Notes: a model not told the origin generated them from the sequence alone. A DNA stretch of 64,000 nucleotides from Phormidesmis sp963789215 (GCA_963789215.1 CAWBJY010000011.1:744001-808000); one strand, 5' to 3'. Positions 43,923 to 53,216 are shown, counted from the first letter of the stretch. A program made the numbers and translations.

Positions 43923-44740
43923 GCGGGGAGGCGAATTATTTCTAGGCGATCGCCCTCTAAAGCCCAGTCTATATAGCCTTCATCGGCAAATATCTTTAGC
44001 CAGCCGCCCATGGGCCATTCTCCCCACCGCTCATAAAAGACCTTTGCGTTGTAGATAATGCTCTTGAAATTGTGCCAGGGTGGAACCAGACTGGTATGGA
44101 ATTGGTGAAAGGCTAGCGCTTCAGGAACCCAGCGCAGGTCTATCCCTTTGGCTCTTGCTTTCCAGGCAAAATCAGTATCTTCTGCGCCATAGCCGGGGTA
44201 ACATTCGCTAAAACCGCCGAGCTGATTGAACAAAGAACGAGAAAGGGCAAAAGATAGCGACCAAAAGAGGCCGTAGTTTTCTTCTTTGGCCAGCGGTGTA
44301 ACGCCAGTAATGTCTCGGTTTGGATGAGGATCGCTCTGCGCTTTGAGCGACTCTTCTGTCCAGTCTGCGGCTATTTTCGCAGGCAGGTAGTGAACGTTTC
44401 CCATAGCGATCGCATTTGGCATCTGCTCGCAGGCTTTCTCATACTCGGCAACCATCTCTTTAGCTGGAATGCAGTCCACGTCTAGAAACAGTAAAAGGTC
44501 GCCGCTGGCTCTTTCGGCGGCGGCGTTACGCGCTCCTGGCAGCGGCAGCGGAATCTCGGCGTTTTCGTAAGTTAAGTGATGGCAGGGAAAGGGCCAGTCT
44601 CCCAGGGCTTGAGCAGGCTCGTTCATATGGACGACAATGCACTCATCGGGCAAGCGGCTAGAAAGGGAGAGTCCCTTTAGCAAATTTTGCAGATGCTCGG
44701 TGCGGTTTCGCGTCAGCGTTAGAACGGAGAGTTTGCTCAC
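43913..44740 (-). CDS. GT2 glycosyltransferase (galactosyltransferase-like)
   Basis: A 275-residue GT-A enzyme. The nucleotide-binding DxD lies in LLFLDVDCIPAKEM (about residues 85-98) and the catalytic ED in GYGAEDTDFAWKA near residue 190, the Glyco_transf_7C-type C terminus. N terminus MSKLSVLTLTRNRTEHL is standard for the GT2 family. It is convergent with the GT28 gene. Acceptor unknown; it probably belongs to the same glycan cluster. Confidence 0.85.
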   Translation of the reverse strand: MSKLSVLTLTRNRTEHLQNLLKGLSLSSRLPDECIVVHMNEPAQALGDWPFPCHHLTYENAEIPLPLPGARNAAAERASGDLLLFLDVDCIPAKEMVAEYEKACEQMPNAIAMGNVHYLPAKIAADWTEESLKAQSDPHPNRDITGVTPLAKEENYGLFWSLSFALSRSLFNQLGGFSECYPGYGAEDTDFAWKARAKGIDLRWVPEALAFHQFHTSLVPPWHNFKSIIYNAKVFYERWGEWPMGGWLKIFADEGYIDWALEGDRLEIIRLPAQV

Positions 44741-44742
44741 AA

Positions 44743-44768
44743 GTAAAAGCTAGGCGTAAAAGCTAAGA
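44743..44768. repeat. 13-bp imperfect tandem duplication
   Basis: GTAAAAGCTAGGC then GTAAAAGCTAAGA, directly upstream of the GT2 start codon. Confidence 0.8.
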
Positions 44769-44921
44769 ATGAATCTAGCTATCATGCTGGAATGACTCGG
44801 TAAAGACATCTTCCCTAAGCCCTAACCCTTAGGCAGAAGCTTACACATCCTAGTTTAAGTAGTTTAATAGGTAGCTTGAATATATCTACCTGATTTATCC
44901 ACCTTTCTAACCCTATCCATA

Positions 44922-45668
44922 GTGGAAAGCCTTGTGCAGCAGTCGCTTTTATCTAACGATTCTGAAGATCCGTCTGAAAAGCTTAAGACGAAGGCGATCG
45001 CACTTCACGATCTGCTTTGCAAAGAATACGGTTGTCCCATTGCCTACTTCCACAATTTAGATCCGCTGAGCGAGCTGGTTTCGGCGCTGTTGTCTCACCG
45101 TACAAAGAATAAGGACTCTGGGCAGGCGTTTAGGCAGCTTCGGGCGGCGTTTTCTACTTGGGAAGACGTGCGTGATGCTAAGACTGAAGACGTGCAAAAG
45201 GCGATCGCACCTTGCACTTGGCCGGAGCAAAAAGCTCCCCGTATTCAAGCGATTCTTAAACAGATTACTCAAGAGAAAGGAGAACTCTCGGTAGACTTTT
45301 TAGCGAATATCTCTGTAAAAGAAGCGAGAGCTTGGCTAGAACAGCTAACGGGCGTAGGGCCAAAAACCAGCGCCGCCGTTCTCTCTTTTAGTACGCTGCG
45401 GCGACGGGCGCTACCGGTCGATAGTCATCATCATCGCGTTGCGGTGCGCACTGGCTTAATACCGGCAAAGGTTTCAGTCGGGCCATCGCACAAAATACTA
45501 GAGGCGCAGCTTCCGGCGGATTGGTCGGCGCAGCAGGTGTACGACAATCACGAGGTGCTGATGCTGCACGGTCAGCGCTGCTGTCATTATCGCAGTCCGC
45601 AGTGTAGCCGATGTGTGGTGCTGGAGATGTGTCCGCATGGGCAAAAGCTGAAGGCTTCGCCAGCGTAG
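44922..45668 (+). CDS. nth: Endonuclease III-like DNA glycosylase/AP lyase
   Basis: A 248-residue HhH-GPD protein. The hairpin-helix-hairpin LTGVGPKTSAAVL contains the catalytic Lys, the active-site Asp is in ALPVDSHHHRVAVR, and the 4Fe-4S loop C-x6-C-x2-C-x5-C is at the C terminus (CHYRSPQCSRCVVLEMC). It excises oxidised pyrimidines and nicks abasic sites. The starting region uses GTG 44922. A second Nth paralogue elsewhere would be needed to tell whether this is the main Nth or a variant; VDSHHHRV differs from the usual VDTHVxRV. Confidence 0.85.
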   Translation: MESLVQQSLLSNDSEDPSEKLKTKAIALHDLLCKEYGCPIAYFHNLDPLSELVSALLSHRTKNKDSGQAFRQLRAAFSTWEDVRDAKTEDVQKAIAPCTWPEQKAPRIQAILKQITQEKGELSVDFLANISVKEARAWLEQLTGVGPKTSAAVLSFSTLRRRALPVDSHHHRVAVRTGLIPAKVSVGPSHKILEAQLPADWSAQQVYDNHEVLMLHGQRCCHYRSPQCSRCVVLEMCPHGQKLKASPA

Positions 45669-45760
45669 TGTTATGGGTTGCGAGCTGCTATAGAAAAACG
45701 CACTTAACGGTAGAATGGCACTGAAAATTTAAGGTTTGCCGTCCGCCTACGGCTATTGCA

Positions 45761-48106
45761 ATGGCCGACATCGAATTCATCCAAAAAGCGTGGAAGTTTG
45801 TTCAAGACAATGACGGCGCTATCACTATATTGGTGCTTCCTGTTCTTGGCGGTTTGGGGGGCGGTATATGGTGGATTGGTAAAAAGGGCTGGAAGCGGAT
45901 TCGGCGCAAACGACTGCGCGTAGTAGATGTTGATACGTTTCCGTTTGAGGTGATTCCGCCGCATCGTTGTGAAGATGTCGTACAAAAAATTTATGGCAGT
46001 GCTCAGCAAACTAAGGACGATCCGCTAGCCGATTTTAATATTCCGTATCAGCGGCGGCTGTCGGATAGAGATGTGCAGCAAGAGCTGATGGAGCGAGTGA
46101 GGGCTAGCTGGCTGATTGTGCTGGGGCCAACTGGCTTAGGGAAAACCAGGGAAGTCGCGGAGCTAGCGAAGACTCACAGCCAGGAGGGTTGGACAGTCCT
46201 CAGGCTGAATAATTATGACTTGCTGACTGTACCCGATGAGTTTCCTGTAGACCGTCTAGACCGGCAGCCGAAGCTTTTGTTTGTGCTAGACAATCTAAAT
46301 CAGGCGATGTATTTGGGTCAGCGTTTGCCGATGGTAGATGCTGAGGGCAAGGAAGCGGAGCCGGTAAAGTCGCCGCTACAGAGCCGACTACTAGAGACGC
46401 TAGATTTTTATATCAATGTCTGCCCCGGCCAGGTGAGAGTAGTTGCAACGGCTCGAAACGAGCGAGAGGCTCAACAGGGTGAGGAAATGAGTCCGTGGGA
46501 GAGACTGGGGATAGAGAAGTATCCCGACTTCTGGCGACGGTTTGAGCAATACGAGCTGCTGCCGCCAGAAGATAGGGCAATGGCGAATGTGCTGGTAGAA
46601 GCGGCTGATAGAGCAAGTGTAGAGATAGCGCAGACAGACTTGGCTCAAATTGTAAGGACGAACGATCGCACGTTTAGAAACTTAGTCACTAATTTGGAGG
46701 GCGCGAAAAATAGAAAAGAGGTGCTAACGGCTAAGACCTTTAATCCAACGATGAAAGGAACTTGGGAAGAGCGATATCGAAATGCGCAGAAGCAGTATGG
46801 AGCATCGGCCAGCCTTATTTATAATGCAATTGACTTACTGCGGCAAACAGAAGTTGTATTGCATCCTCTAACGGTGATCGCCGCCACAAGGCTACTGTCG
46901 AAGGCGGGGCGGTGGCGGTGGATATGGCAGCAGCGGCAGATTGGTACGGCGTTAACTGAGCTAATACAGTCAGAGAGAATTTTAGAGCCGCGAGATGGAC
47001 AAATAGAGGCAAAGGGATCGGTGGTTGAAGCCGGTAGCTATTTGTCTTTGCTGGCTCAGTCATTACCGAGCCAACTCCCGCCACAGGCGTTCAGTGTTTC
47101 TTTGTGGGGTCTTGCGTTCGCGGCTTATAAGTGGAAGCAGTACAAACTGATAATAGATATCTTGGGGGTTTTAGAGCAGAAGCAAGGATTTGATTCTTTT
47201 GCTCGGCTGTTTACTTTAAAGGGTGTTGCTCTGTCTGCTCTAGATAAGAATCTAGAGGCGGTTACAGCCTACGACACCGCATTATCTCTACAAGCCGAAG
47301 ATCACGAAGCGTTCTCTGGCAAAGGTATTGCCCTCGCCGCCTTGGGCCGTAGTGAAGAAGCGATCGCCGCCTACGATGCCGCCTTAGCTATCAAGCCTGA
47401 CTATCACGAAGCGTTCTCTAACAAAGGCGTTGCCCTCGCCGCGCTAGGCCGTAGCGAAGAAGCGATCGCTGCCTACGATGCCGCCTTAGCTATCAAGCCT
47501 GACTATCACGAAGCGTTCTACAACAAAGGTGTTGCCCTCGCCGGGCTAGGCCGTAGCGAAGAAGCGATCACCGCCTACGATGCCGCCTTAGCGATTAAGC
47601 TTGACGATCATCAAACGTTTTACAACAAAGGGGTAGCGCTCTCAGCTCTGGGCCGCAAAGAGGAAGCGATCACCGCCTACGATGCTGCCTTAGCGATTAA
47701 GCCTGACGATCATCAAACGTTTAATAACAAAGGGGTAGCGCTCTCAGCTTTGGGCCGCAAAGAGGAAGCGATCACCGCCTACGATGTGGCTGCCGCCATC
47801 AAGCCTGACGATCATCAAGCGTTTTATAATAAAGGGGTGGCGCTCTTAGCCTTAGGCCGCAACGAGGAAGCGATCGCCGCCTACGATGCCGCCTTAGCGA
47901 TTGAACCCAATGCCCCCAATACGCACTACAACAAAGCTTGTGTCTACGCACTTTCACTTCAGCTAAACGACGCGCTTACTTTCTTGCAAAAAGCCTTTGA
48001 GCTAGACGACACAAACAAGTATATCGAGATGGCCAAAACCGATTCTGACTTTGATGCTATTCGCGATCGCCCCGAATTCCAATCCCTACTCGCCCAATAC
48101 GAGTAA
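45761..48106 (+). CDS. Membrane-anchored P-loop NTPase with C-terminal TPR array
   Basis: A 781-residue protein. A hydrophobic segment (about residues 20-43, AITILVLPVLGGLGGGIWWI) is followed by basic residues, then a P-loop domain with Walker A VLGPTGLGKTRE (about 119-130) and Walker B LLFVLDNLNQ (near 168). A helical middle region leads to at least seven TPR units of 34 residues (about 480-735, unit A-L-G-R-x-E-E-A-I-A-A-Y-D-A-A-L-A-I-K-P-D). Layout resembles STAND-type NTPases, where TPRs sense a ligand or partner and the NTPase changes state. Effector is not obvious; the membrane segment may be it. Confidence 0.75.
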   Translation: MADIEFIQKAWKFVQDNDGAITILVLPVLGGLGGGIWWIGKKGWKRIRRKRLRVVDVDTFPFEVIPPHRCEDVVQKIYGSAQQTKDDPLADFNIPYQRRLSDRDVQQELMERVRASWLIVLGPTGLGKTREVAELAKTHSQEGWTVLRLNNYDLLTVPDEFPVDRLDRQPKLLFVLDNLNQAMYLGQRLPMVDAEGKEAEPVKSPLQSRLLETLDFYINVCPGQVRVVATARNEREAQQGEEMSPWERLGIEKYPDFWRRFEQYELLPPEDRAMANVLVEAADRASVEIAQTDLAQIVRTNDRTFRNLVTNLEGAKNRKEVLTAKTFNPTMKGTWEERYRNAQKQYGASASLIYNAIDLLRQTEVVLHPLTVIAATRLLSKAGRWRWIWQQRQIGTALTELIQSERILEPRDGQIEAKGSVVEAGSYLSLLAQSLPSQLPPQAFSVSLWGLAFAAYKWKQYKLIIDILGVLEQKQGFDSFARLFTLKGVALSALDKNLEAVTAYDTALSLQAEDHEAFSGKGIALAALGRSEEAIAAYDAALAIKPDYHEAFSNKGVALAALGRSEEAIAAYDAALAIKPDYHEAFYNKGVALAGLGRSEEAITAYDAALAIKLDDHQTFYNKGVALSALGRKEEAITAYDAALAIKPDDHQTFNNKGVALSALGRKEEAITAYDVAAAIKPDDHQAFYNKGVALLALGRNEEAIAAYDAALAIEPNAPNTHYNKACVYALSLQLNDALTFLQKAFELDDTNKYIEMAKTDSDFDAIRDRPEFQSLLAQYE
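47310..47920 (+). repeat. 102-bp TPR-coding repeats, about six near-identical copies
   Basis: Coding repeats of 102 bp within the NTPase-TPR gene; copies differ at few bases, and each reuses GAAGCGATC(G/A)C(C/T)GCCTACGA. High nucleotide identity indicates recent expansion or gene conversion. Confidence 0.9.
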
Positions 48107-48495
48107 ACGCAGCCCTCAGAAGTGCGATCGCTAGAGCCGTAGCAACAAATCCTCTAGCATTTGCAACAAATCCTAGAGCCGCATCAACAAATCCTTTAGC
48201 AATTACGGCTACGGCTCCTCACTCATCAACAAACGCTTTAGCATTAGCGGCAAACGGTCGAGCATTTGTAACAAGCTGTTTACGATAAGTCGCAAATGTT
48301 AGAGCCGCATCAACAAACGTTTAAGCGATCGCGGCAAGCAGTTGAGGAATGGGTGCGATCGCTTAAACGTTAAGGCCAGGGTTGTTTCATTCTAAATGAC
48401 AGCTGAAATGACCCTGGTAAGCAGTGAAAGGGGAACCTTTAGTAGAGGAACCATTCTCTTACCTATTTTTAGCGTTAAATCGAGCCTGCTACCCC
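48107..48495. other. 389-bp intergenic region of degenerate short repeats
   Basis: No gene. About 48130-48340 is a run of diverged units built on CAACAAA(T/C)(C/G)(C/T)TTTAGC, at least five recognisable copies, interleaved with GAGCCGCAT and GCGATCGC. A long palindrome follows at 48376-48417, just before the FHA-kinase gene. Confidence 0.7.
48376..48417. repeat. 42-bp near-perfect palindrome
   Basis: Arms CCAGGGTTGTTTCA (48376-48389) and TGAAATGACCCTGG (48404-48417) pair at 12 of 14 positions around a 14-base loop. TTTCATTCTAAA from this element recurs at 53257-53268. It may be fused ends of a mobile element or an operator. Confidence 0.75.
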
Positions 48496-50517
48496 ATGCA
48501 CCATCTTTTACTGATTATGGATAGTAAAGGCAGTCGGACTGTTGAGCTAACTGAGGCTTCAAGCTCAATAGGCCGCGATCCAGGGAACTCCATTGCCATA
48601 GATGCCTGCGAAATTTCCCGGCAGCACGCCATTTTGCTAAGAGTAACTTGTCCTGGCAAAGCGGAACGCGCATTCTGCATTGTTGATGGAGATTTGTCGG
48701 GAAAACCTAGTACTAATGGACTATTTATAAACGGTAAACGAGCCGATTCACAGATCCTGCTTCATGGCGACGAGATTGCTTTTGGAACGGGTGTAACGGC
48801 TCGTTATTTTACAGCTCGCGCCGCCGCCGATGCTCAGCGGTTGCTCTCAGGAGGCGATGAAGCAGTTGACCACAGCCTGACCTTCGTTGAACAACCTACT
48901 GCTCAATGGTTGCTCTCAGGAGACGATGAAGCAGTTGACCACAGCCTGACCCTCGTTGACCAACCTACTTTAGAAGAACCAAACAGGCCAGGCTACTCTA
49001 TATTGGCTCACTTAGCGTCTTTCCCAGAACTGTTTATTCATCCTATCGTGGAATTTTCTTTAGAAGGTGAGATTACCTATTGTAACCCTACGGCTATTCG
49101 GCGGTTTCCAAAAATAAAAACAGAGAAAACGAATCATCCGCTGCTAAAGGGAGCCATAGAGGCGGTTACCCAGAATGAACAGGAACACGCTGTTCGAGAA
49201 ATTTGTATTGACGAATATATCTTCGAGCAGTCGCTAAGCTACATTCCACAAGGTGAGCTGGTTCGTAGCTATTTAGTAGATATTACCGACCGCAGGCGTG
49301 CAGAAAATGATTTGAAGGCGCTGTACAACAAGCTAGAAGTAACCATCGAAAAGCGAACGCTGCAGTTCAACGAAGCAAGCAATCGACTCAGGCAAGAAGA
49401 GAAAGCACTCGTTGCTAGCTATGCAACCAACCGAGCATTATTAAATGCAATACCAGATCCCATGTTCCGAATTGACCACGCTGGTAATTTTGTTAATTTC
49501 AAAGTTCCAAAGCACCATACGCTTCCTTTTAATCCGAGCCATTGCCTCAACCAACAGTTAGCAGATGTGCTTCCTGACGAGGCAGCTCAAAATATGCAGA
49601 TGTGCATCAGCCAGGCCCTAAAAACTGAGAAAATGCAAATTTTAGAGTTTCAGTTGATGACTGAGGAAACCATACTTGACTTTGAGGCTCGGATTGCAGT
49701 GAGTGCGCCCAATGAGACGATGGTAATCGTACGCGATATCACTGAACGAAAGAGGGGAGAGGCTAAAATCAAAATAGCCCTCAGCCGAGAGCGAGATCTC
49801 AATGAGATGAAAACTCGGTTTGTCTCTATGACTTCTCACGAGTTTCGAACGCCGCTGACCACTATTTTATCGTCAGCAGAGCTGATAGAGCACTATGGAG
49901 ACCGCTGTAGTGATGCGAAGAAGCTACAGTTTTTAAACAAGATTAAAACAGCCGCTAAACATATGACCTCGCTGCTGAACGATGTTTTGCTTATCAATAA
50001 AGCAGAGGCTGGCAAATCAGAATTTAAGCCAGAGGCGTTGGACTTAACCGTCTTCTGTCAGGAAATTATTGAAGAGCTACAGATTACGACTGACAAGCAT
50101 GAGTTAATAATGCAATCGCATATTCCTGATGTATCTGTTCCGATCGATCAAAAGCTGATGCGACACATCCTGACCAATCTGATATCGAATGCGATTAACT
50201 ACTCCCCTAGTGGAGGCGAGATTATCGTATCACTCGCTCAGCAAAACAACGAAATTGAGTTACGGGTGAGAGATTCAGGCATTGGCATCCCTGAAGAGAG
50301 TAAAGCAACCCTATTTGAGTCGTTTGTTCGAGGTGCTAATGTGGGCACTATTTCAGGTACAGGGCTTGGTTTGGCCATTGTGAAAAAGTCAGTCGATCTG
50401 CATCAAGGTCGCATTGATTGTCTTAGCTCAGTCGGCAAGGGCACTACATTCACAATTCACTTGCCTCTGCTGCTAGAACCTATTGTGGAACTGTCACCTA
50501 TTGTGGAACTGTCATAG
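48496..50517 (+). CDS. FHA-PAS-histidine kinase
   Basis: About 673 residues from ATG 48496 (MHHLLLIMDSKGS is the usual start of cyanobacterial FHA kinases; the frame is open to a GTG at 48424). FHA domain about 5-90 with SSIGRDPGNSIAI and SRQHA. A 23-residue segment is duplicated at 113-158. Then a PAS-like domain with RSYLVDITDRRRAE, a coiled linker, a second PAS ending VIVRDITERKRGE, HisKA with SHEFRTPL (His about 448), and HATPase with NLISNAINYSPSGG, DSGIGIP and GTGLGLAIV. It should phosphorylate the response regulator encoded next. The C terminus PIVELSPIVELS is an 18-bp duplication. Confidence 0.9.
   Translation: MHHLLLIMDSKGSRTVELTEASSSIGRDPGNSIAIDACEISRQHAILLRVTCPGKAERAFCIVDGDLSGKPSTNGLFINGKRADSQILLHGDEIAFGTGVTARYFTARAAADAQRLLSGGDEAVDHSLTFVEQPTAQWLLSGDDEAVDHSLTLVDQPTLEEPNRPGYSILAHLASFPELFIHPIVEFSLEGEITYCNPTAIRRFPKIKTEKTNHPLLKGAIEAVTQNEQEHAVREICIDEYIFEQSLSYIPQGELVRSYLVDITDRRRAENDLKALYNKLEVTIEKRTLQFNEASNRLRQEEKALVASYATNRALLNAIPDPMFRIDHAGNFVNFKVPKHHTLPFNPSHCLNQQLADVLPDEAAQNMQMCISQALKTEKMQILEFQLMTEETILDFEARIAVSAPNETMVIVRDITERKRGEAKIKIALSRERDLNEMKTRFVSMTSHEFRTPLTTILSSAELIEHYGDRCSDAKKLQFLNKIKTAAKHMTSLLNDVLLINKAEAGKSEFKPEALDLTVFCQEIIEELQITTDKHELIMQSHIPDVSVPIDQKLMRHILTNLISNAINYSPSGGEIIVSLAQQNNEIELRVRDSGIGIPEESKATLFESFVRGANVGTISGTGLGLAIVKKSVDLHQGRIDCLSSVGKGTTFTIHLPLLLEPIVELSPIVELS
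48832..48969 (+). repeat. 69-bp in-frame tandem duplication
   Basis: 48832-48900 and 48901-48969 differ at a few bases only. Each encodes LLSG(G/D)DEAVDHSLT plus flanks within the FHA-kinase linker. Confidence 0.95.
50479..50514 (+). repeat. 18-bp exact tandem duplication before a stop codon
   Basis: CCTATTGTGGAACTGTCA twice, immediately before the TAG of the FHA kinase. Confidence 0.97.
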
Positions 50518-50678
50518 TCAGCGGCGCAACCTACTATGCCTACTTCGACGCCAGGAAATTGTGGAAACAGTCTGCAAACCTGGCAATTGCTATCGTTTTT
50601 TTGCCATATTGCATATTTTCGGGCCTCTATCTAACTACAGCAACGTCTAAACAAAACTACTTAAACTGGAGAAACGTT

Positions 50679-51422
50679 ATGGTCAAAGCATTAGTCATTG
50701 AAGACGATACTGAAATTCGGGCAAATCTCTTAGAGCTTTTAGAGCTAGAAGGATACAGCGTTATTGGAGCAGATAATGGCGCGACTGGTCTTCTTGGGGC
50801 AATAGAGTATAAGCCAGATATTATTTTGTGCGATGTAATGATGCCAGAACTAGACGGGCACGACGTGTTAGCAGCGCTCCGGCAAGAGCCTGCAACGGCG
50901 TTGACTCCGTTCATATTCTTAACGGCCTTAGCGGATAAAGACGATATTCGAAAAGGAATGACCCTTGGCGCTGATGATTACATTACCAAACCATTTGTTT
51001 GCTCAGAGGTGATTAGCGCTATCAATAGCCGAATGAAAAAGCAAGCGGCACTCGCAGAGCAGAGAGAGACCGAGCAGGCTCAAATAATGATTCTTCAGCA
51101 AGAAGTTCAGAAGTTTAGAAGCAGTCTTAGCGATAAGCAAGCAGCGCTGATTTCTGATGTGCGATCGCAGTTCAAAGATACGCTCAAAAAGCTGAATACC
51201 GTCGATAGCTTGCTCAAAAGCCTACCTGTTGGGGAGCAGAGAGATCAGAGCCTCTTGCTCATCCAAAATGTTTGTGCTGCCGAAGTTAAACTACTAAGCA
51301 GAATTCCTAACTTTGAATATCTGCCAGAGGCATTAGATTCTGACAATGTAGAAGCTGACGATACAGCTCATGAACAGCTGCCAAGCTATACAGACGAAGA
51401 GCTATCTTTGAGTGCCTATTGA
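50679..51422 (+). CDS. Response regulator with C-terminal coiled coil
   Basis: About 247 residues from ATG 50679; GGAG lies at 50668-50671, and the upstream open frame is not used. The receiver domain (1-120) has the acidic pair EDD at 8-10, phosphoacceptor Asp52 in ILCDVMMPELDG, Thr in FLTAL and Lys in YITKPF. The output part (about 125-247) is a helical coiled coil with no DNA-binding or enzymatic motif. It probably acts by protein contact. Directly downstream of the FHA kinase, so a likely cognate pair. Confidence 0.88.
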   Translation: MVKALVIEDDTEIRANLLELLELEGYSVIGADNGATGLLGAIEYKPDIILCDVMMPELDGHDVLAALRQEPATALTPFIFLTALADKDDIRKGMTLGADDYITKPFVCSEVISAINSRMKKQAALAEQRETEQAQIMILQQEVQKFRSSLSDKQAALISDVRSQFKDTLKKLNTVDSLLKSLPVGEQRDQSLLLIQNVCAAEVKLLSRIPNFEYLPEALDSDNVEADDTAHEQLPSYTDEELSLSAY

Positions 51423-51824
51423 CTATTTCTCTGCGCTAGTCGCTTTCTAACAATCTGTCGTTATTAGAGAAAAGAAATTTTTCGTTTATCTCAAGCTAGG
51501 CTAAAAGCCAACTCTAATGAGACAGCGTTTAAGCACCCTGAACAATAAAGTATAGCAAATTTCCCTGTTGAAGAAAAAACAATTATTCAAGAATGACAGC
51601 GGTAAATTTTAGCCATATGAGATTTAATAGTTCATGTAATGTTGTTGATTGCCAAGCGCTCTATCAAGTTGTTTGACGGCATAGGATTCTAGTGCTCGGC
51701 GCTTTGAGACATAGATACGCATAGAGATATCAGCAGTAAAAAGATGAAAAGGGAAAACTCCTCTGCTTGATTGCTCAGCTACAAGATGTCTCTCAAAGTA
51801 AACTTATAGATTAGGAGCCTCAAA
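51423..51824. other. 402-bp intergenic region without recognised features
   Basis: AT-rich in the first 200 bp. No gene, hairpin with T-run or repeat noticed. AGGAG near 51812 belongs to the next gene. Confidence 0.6.
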
Positions 51825-53216
51825 GTGCATCAGTTAGAGCAGTCCTCTCAGGCAGAAACCTCGGCCATTCTAAGAAGCCTGTCAGACGTTATTTTGGTTC
51901 GGGACATCGAAGGACGCTGTCTAAAGGTTATATCTGGTTTAACAGATAAGCTATACAGCCCAGCCGACCAAATGGTAGGCAAAACGTTACATGAGTCTCT
52001 ACCGAAAACACAGGCTGATATTATTCTCGGATACATTCAAAAAGCTGTTCATAGCCAGCAGTCTGTTCGTGGTGAGTATGACTTAGTTGTTGAGGGAAAG
52101 CTGGTTAACTTTTCAACCGTTTTTTCGCCGATTTCAGACAACAGCGTTGTTGCTGTTACGCATGACATCACTGAGCTTAAAAAAATTGAAAATCAGCTTA
52201 GCGTACATGCTCTAATCACGAAAACCATAGCTGAGGGTATCTGTCTAATTAGAGCTTCAGATGGCACTATCGTATATAACAATCCTAAGTTTGAGGCAAT
52301 GTTTGGATATGAGCCTTGCGAGCTGATTGGAGAAAATGCTGCGATCTTAAACTACAGCGACAGTAAGATAAGTGGAGCGACAGCTGCTGAACAACTTTTA
52401 AAGAAAGCTGATAAGCAACGTGAGTTTACTTGCGAAGTTCACAGTGTCAAGAAAGATGGCAAAGACTTTTGGTGCAGAGCAACAGTTTCAATGCTAGAGC
52501 ATCCCGAAATGGGCAGTGTTTATGTTGCAGTTCACACAGACATAACAGCAGAGAAAAGATCTCAAGCAAATGTAGAGCTCTTGAAAAGCATAACAGAAGG
52601 AATTAACAAAGCCGAGGATTTTGAAGCGGCCCTTAGCCTTGTTCTAAAGAAGGTTAGCAAGGTACATGGCTGGGTGCATGGCGAGGCATGGACATTATCC
52701 TCTAGTAAAGATGTATTGCAGTGCAGTCCTGCATATTACAGCCTAGCTCAAGAAAATATTAGCGACGCTGCCCTAGATCCTTTAGCAAAATTTCGAGAGC
52801 TAAGCGAGCTGATGACTTTGCGAATTGGTATTAGTTTGCCGGGCCGTGTGTATAAGTCCCAGCATCCGGAATGGCATGTAGATGTTTCTACCCTGGCTGA
52901 GGATACTTACTTACGGAAGGCGATAGCACTAGAATGTGGCATTAAAACGGTCTTAGGTATTCCCTTAGTTGATGATGGTCAAGTGATAGCTGTACTAGTG
53001 TTCTTTAGACAGAATGCTGATGAGGCAGATCCTCACTTAATGGTCAATTTTTCTGTGATCGCATCTCAGCTAAGTTCTAAGCAAAGCAGAAGGCAATTAG
53101 AAAAAAAGCTTGCCGAAACACAGGAACTGGTTCAAACAGCGCTCGATTTTGCCAGCGATGTCATATTGGTGCTCAATGAAAGCAACCGCACTTCAATTCA
53201 GCAGCGTAAGTATTGA
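51825..53216 (+). CDS. PAS-PAS-GAF sensory protein, C-terminally truncated
   Basis: A 463-residue sensory protein from GTG 51825 (TAGGAG 8 bases upstream). PAS1 is at about 12-115 (ending VVAVTHDITELKKIENQ), PAS2 at about 122-245 (GTIVYNNPKFEAMFGYEPCEL, VHTDITAEKRSQ), GAF at about 250-410, a short coil, and the first strand of a third PAS (TALDFASDVILVLNESN), after which the frame ends in RTSIQQRKY. Homologues continue into PAS3 and a histidine kinase core, which are missing. The sequence after the stop does not resume the domain in any frame. It is probably a decayed kinase gene. Confidence 0.8.
   Translation: MHQLEQSSQAETSAILRSLSDVILVRDIEGRCLKVISGLTDKLYSPADQMVGKTLHESLPKTQADIILGYIQKAVHSQQSVRGEYDLVVEGKLVNFSTVFSPISDNSVVAVTHDITELKKIENQLSVHALITKTIAEGICLIRASDGTIVYNNPKFEAMFGYEPCELIGENAAILNYSDSKISGATAAEQLLKKADKQREFTCEVHSVKKDGKDFWCRATVSMLEHPEMGSVYVAVHTDITAEKRSQANVELLKSITEGINKAEDFEAALSLVLKKVSKVHGWVHGEAWTLSSSKDVLQCSPAYYSLAQENISDAALDPLAKFRELSELMTLRIGISLPGRVYKSQHPEWHVDVSTLAEDTYLRKAIALECGIKTVLGIPLVDDGQVIAVLVFFRQNADEADPHLMVNFSVIASQLSSKQSRRQLEKKLAETQELVQTALDFASDVILVLNESNRTSIQQRKY

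Noticed and set aside
47310..47920. CRISPR-like regular repetition
   Set aside because: The 102-bp units encode an uninterrupted TPR array in frame; there are no spacers.
48130..48340. CRISPR array
   Set aside because: Unit length and sequence vary, and spacing is irregular with no constant repeat.
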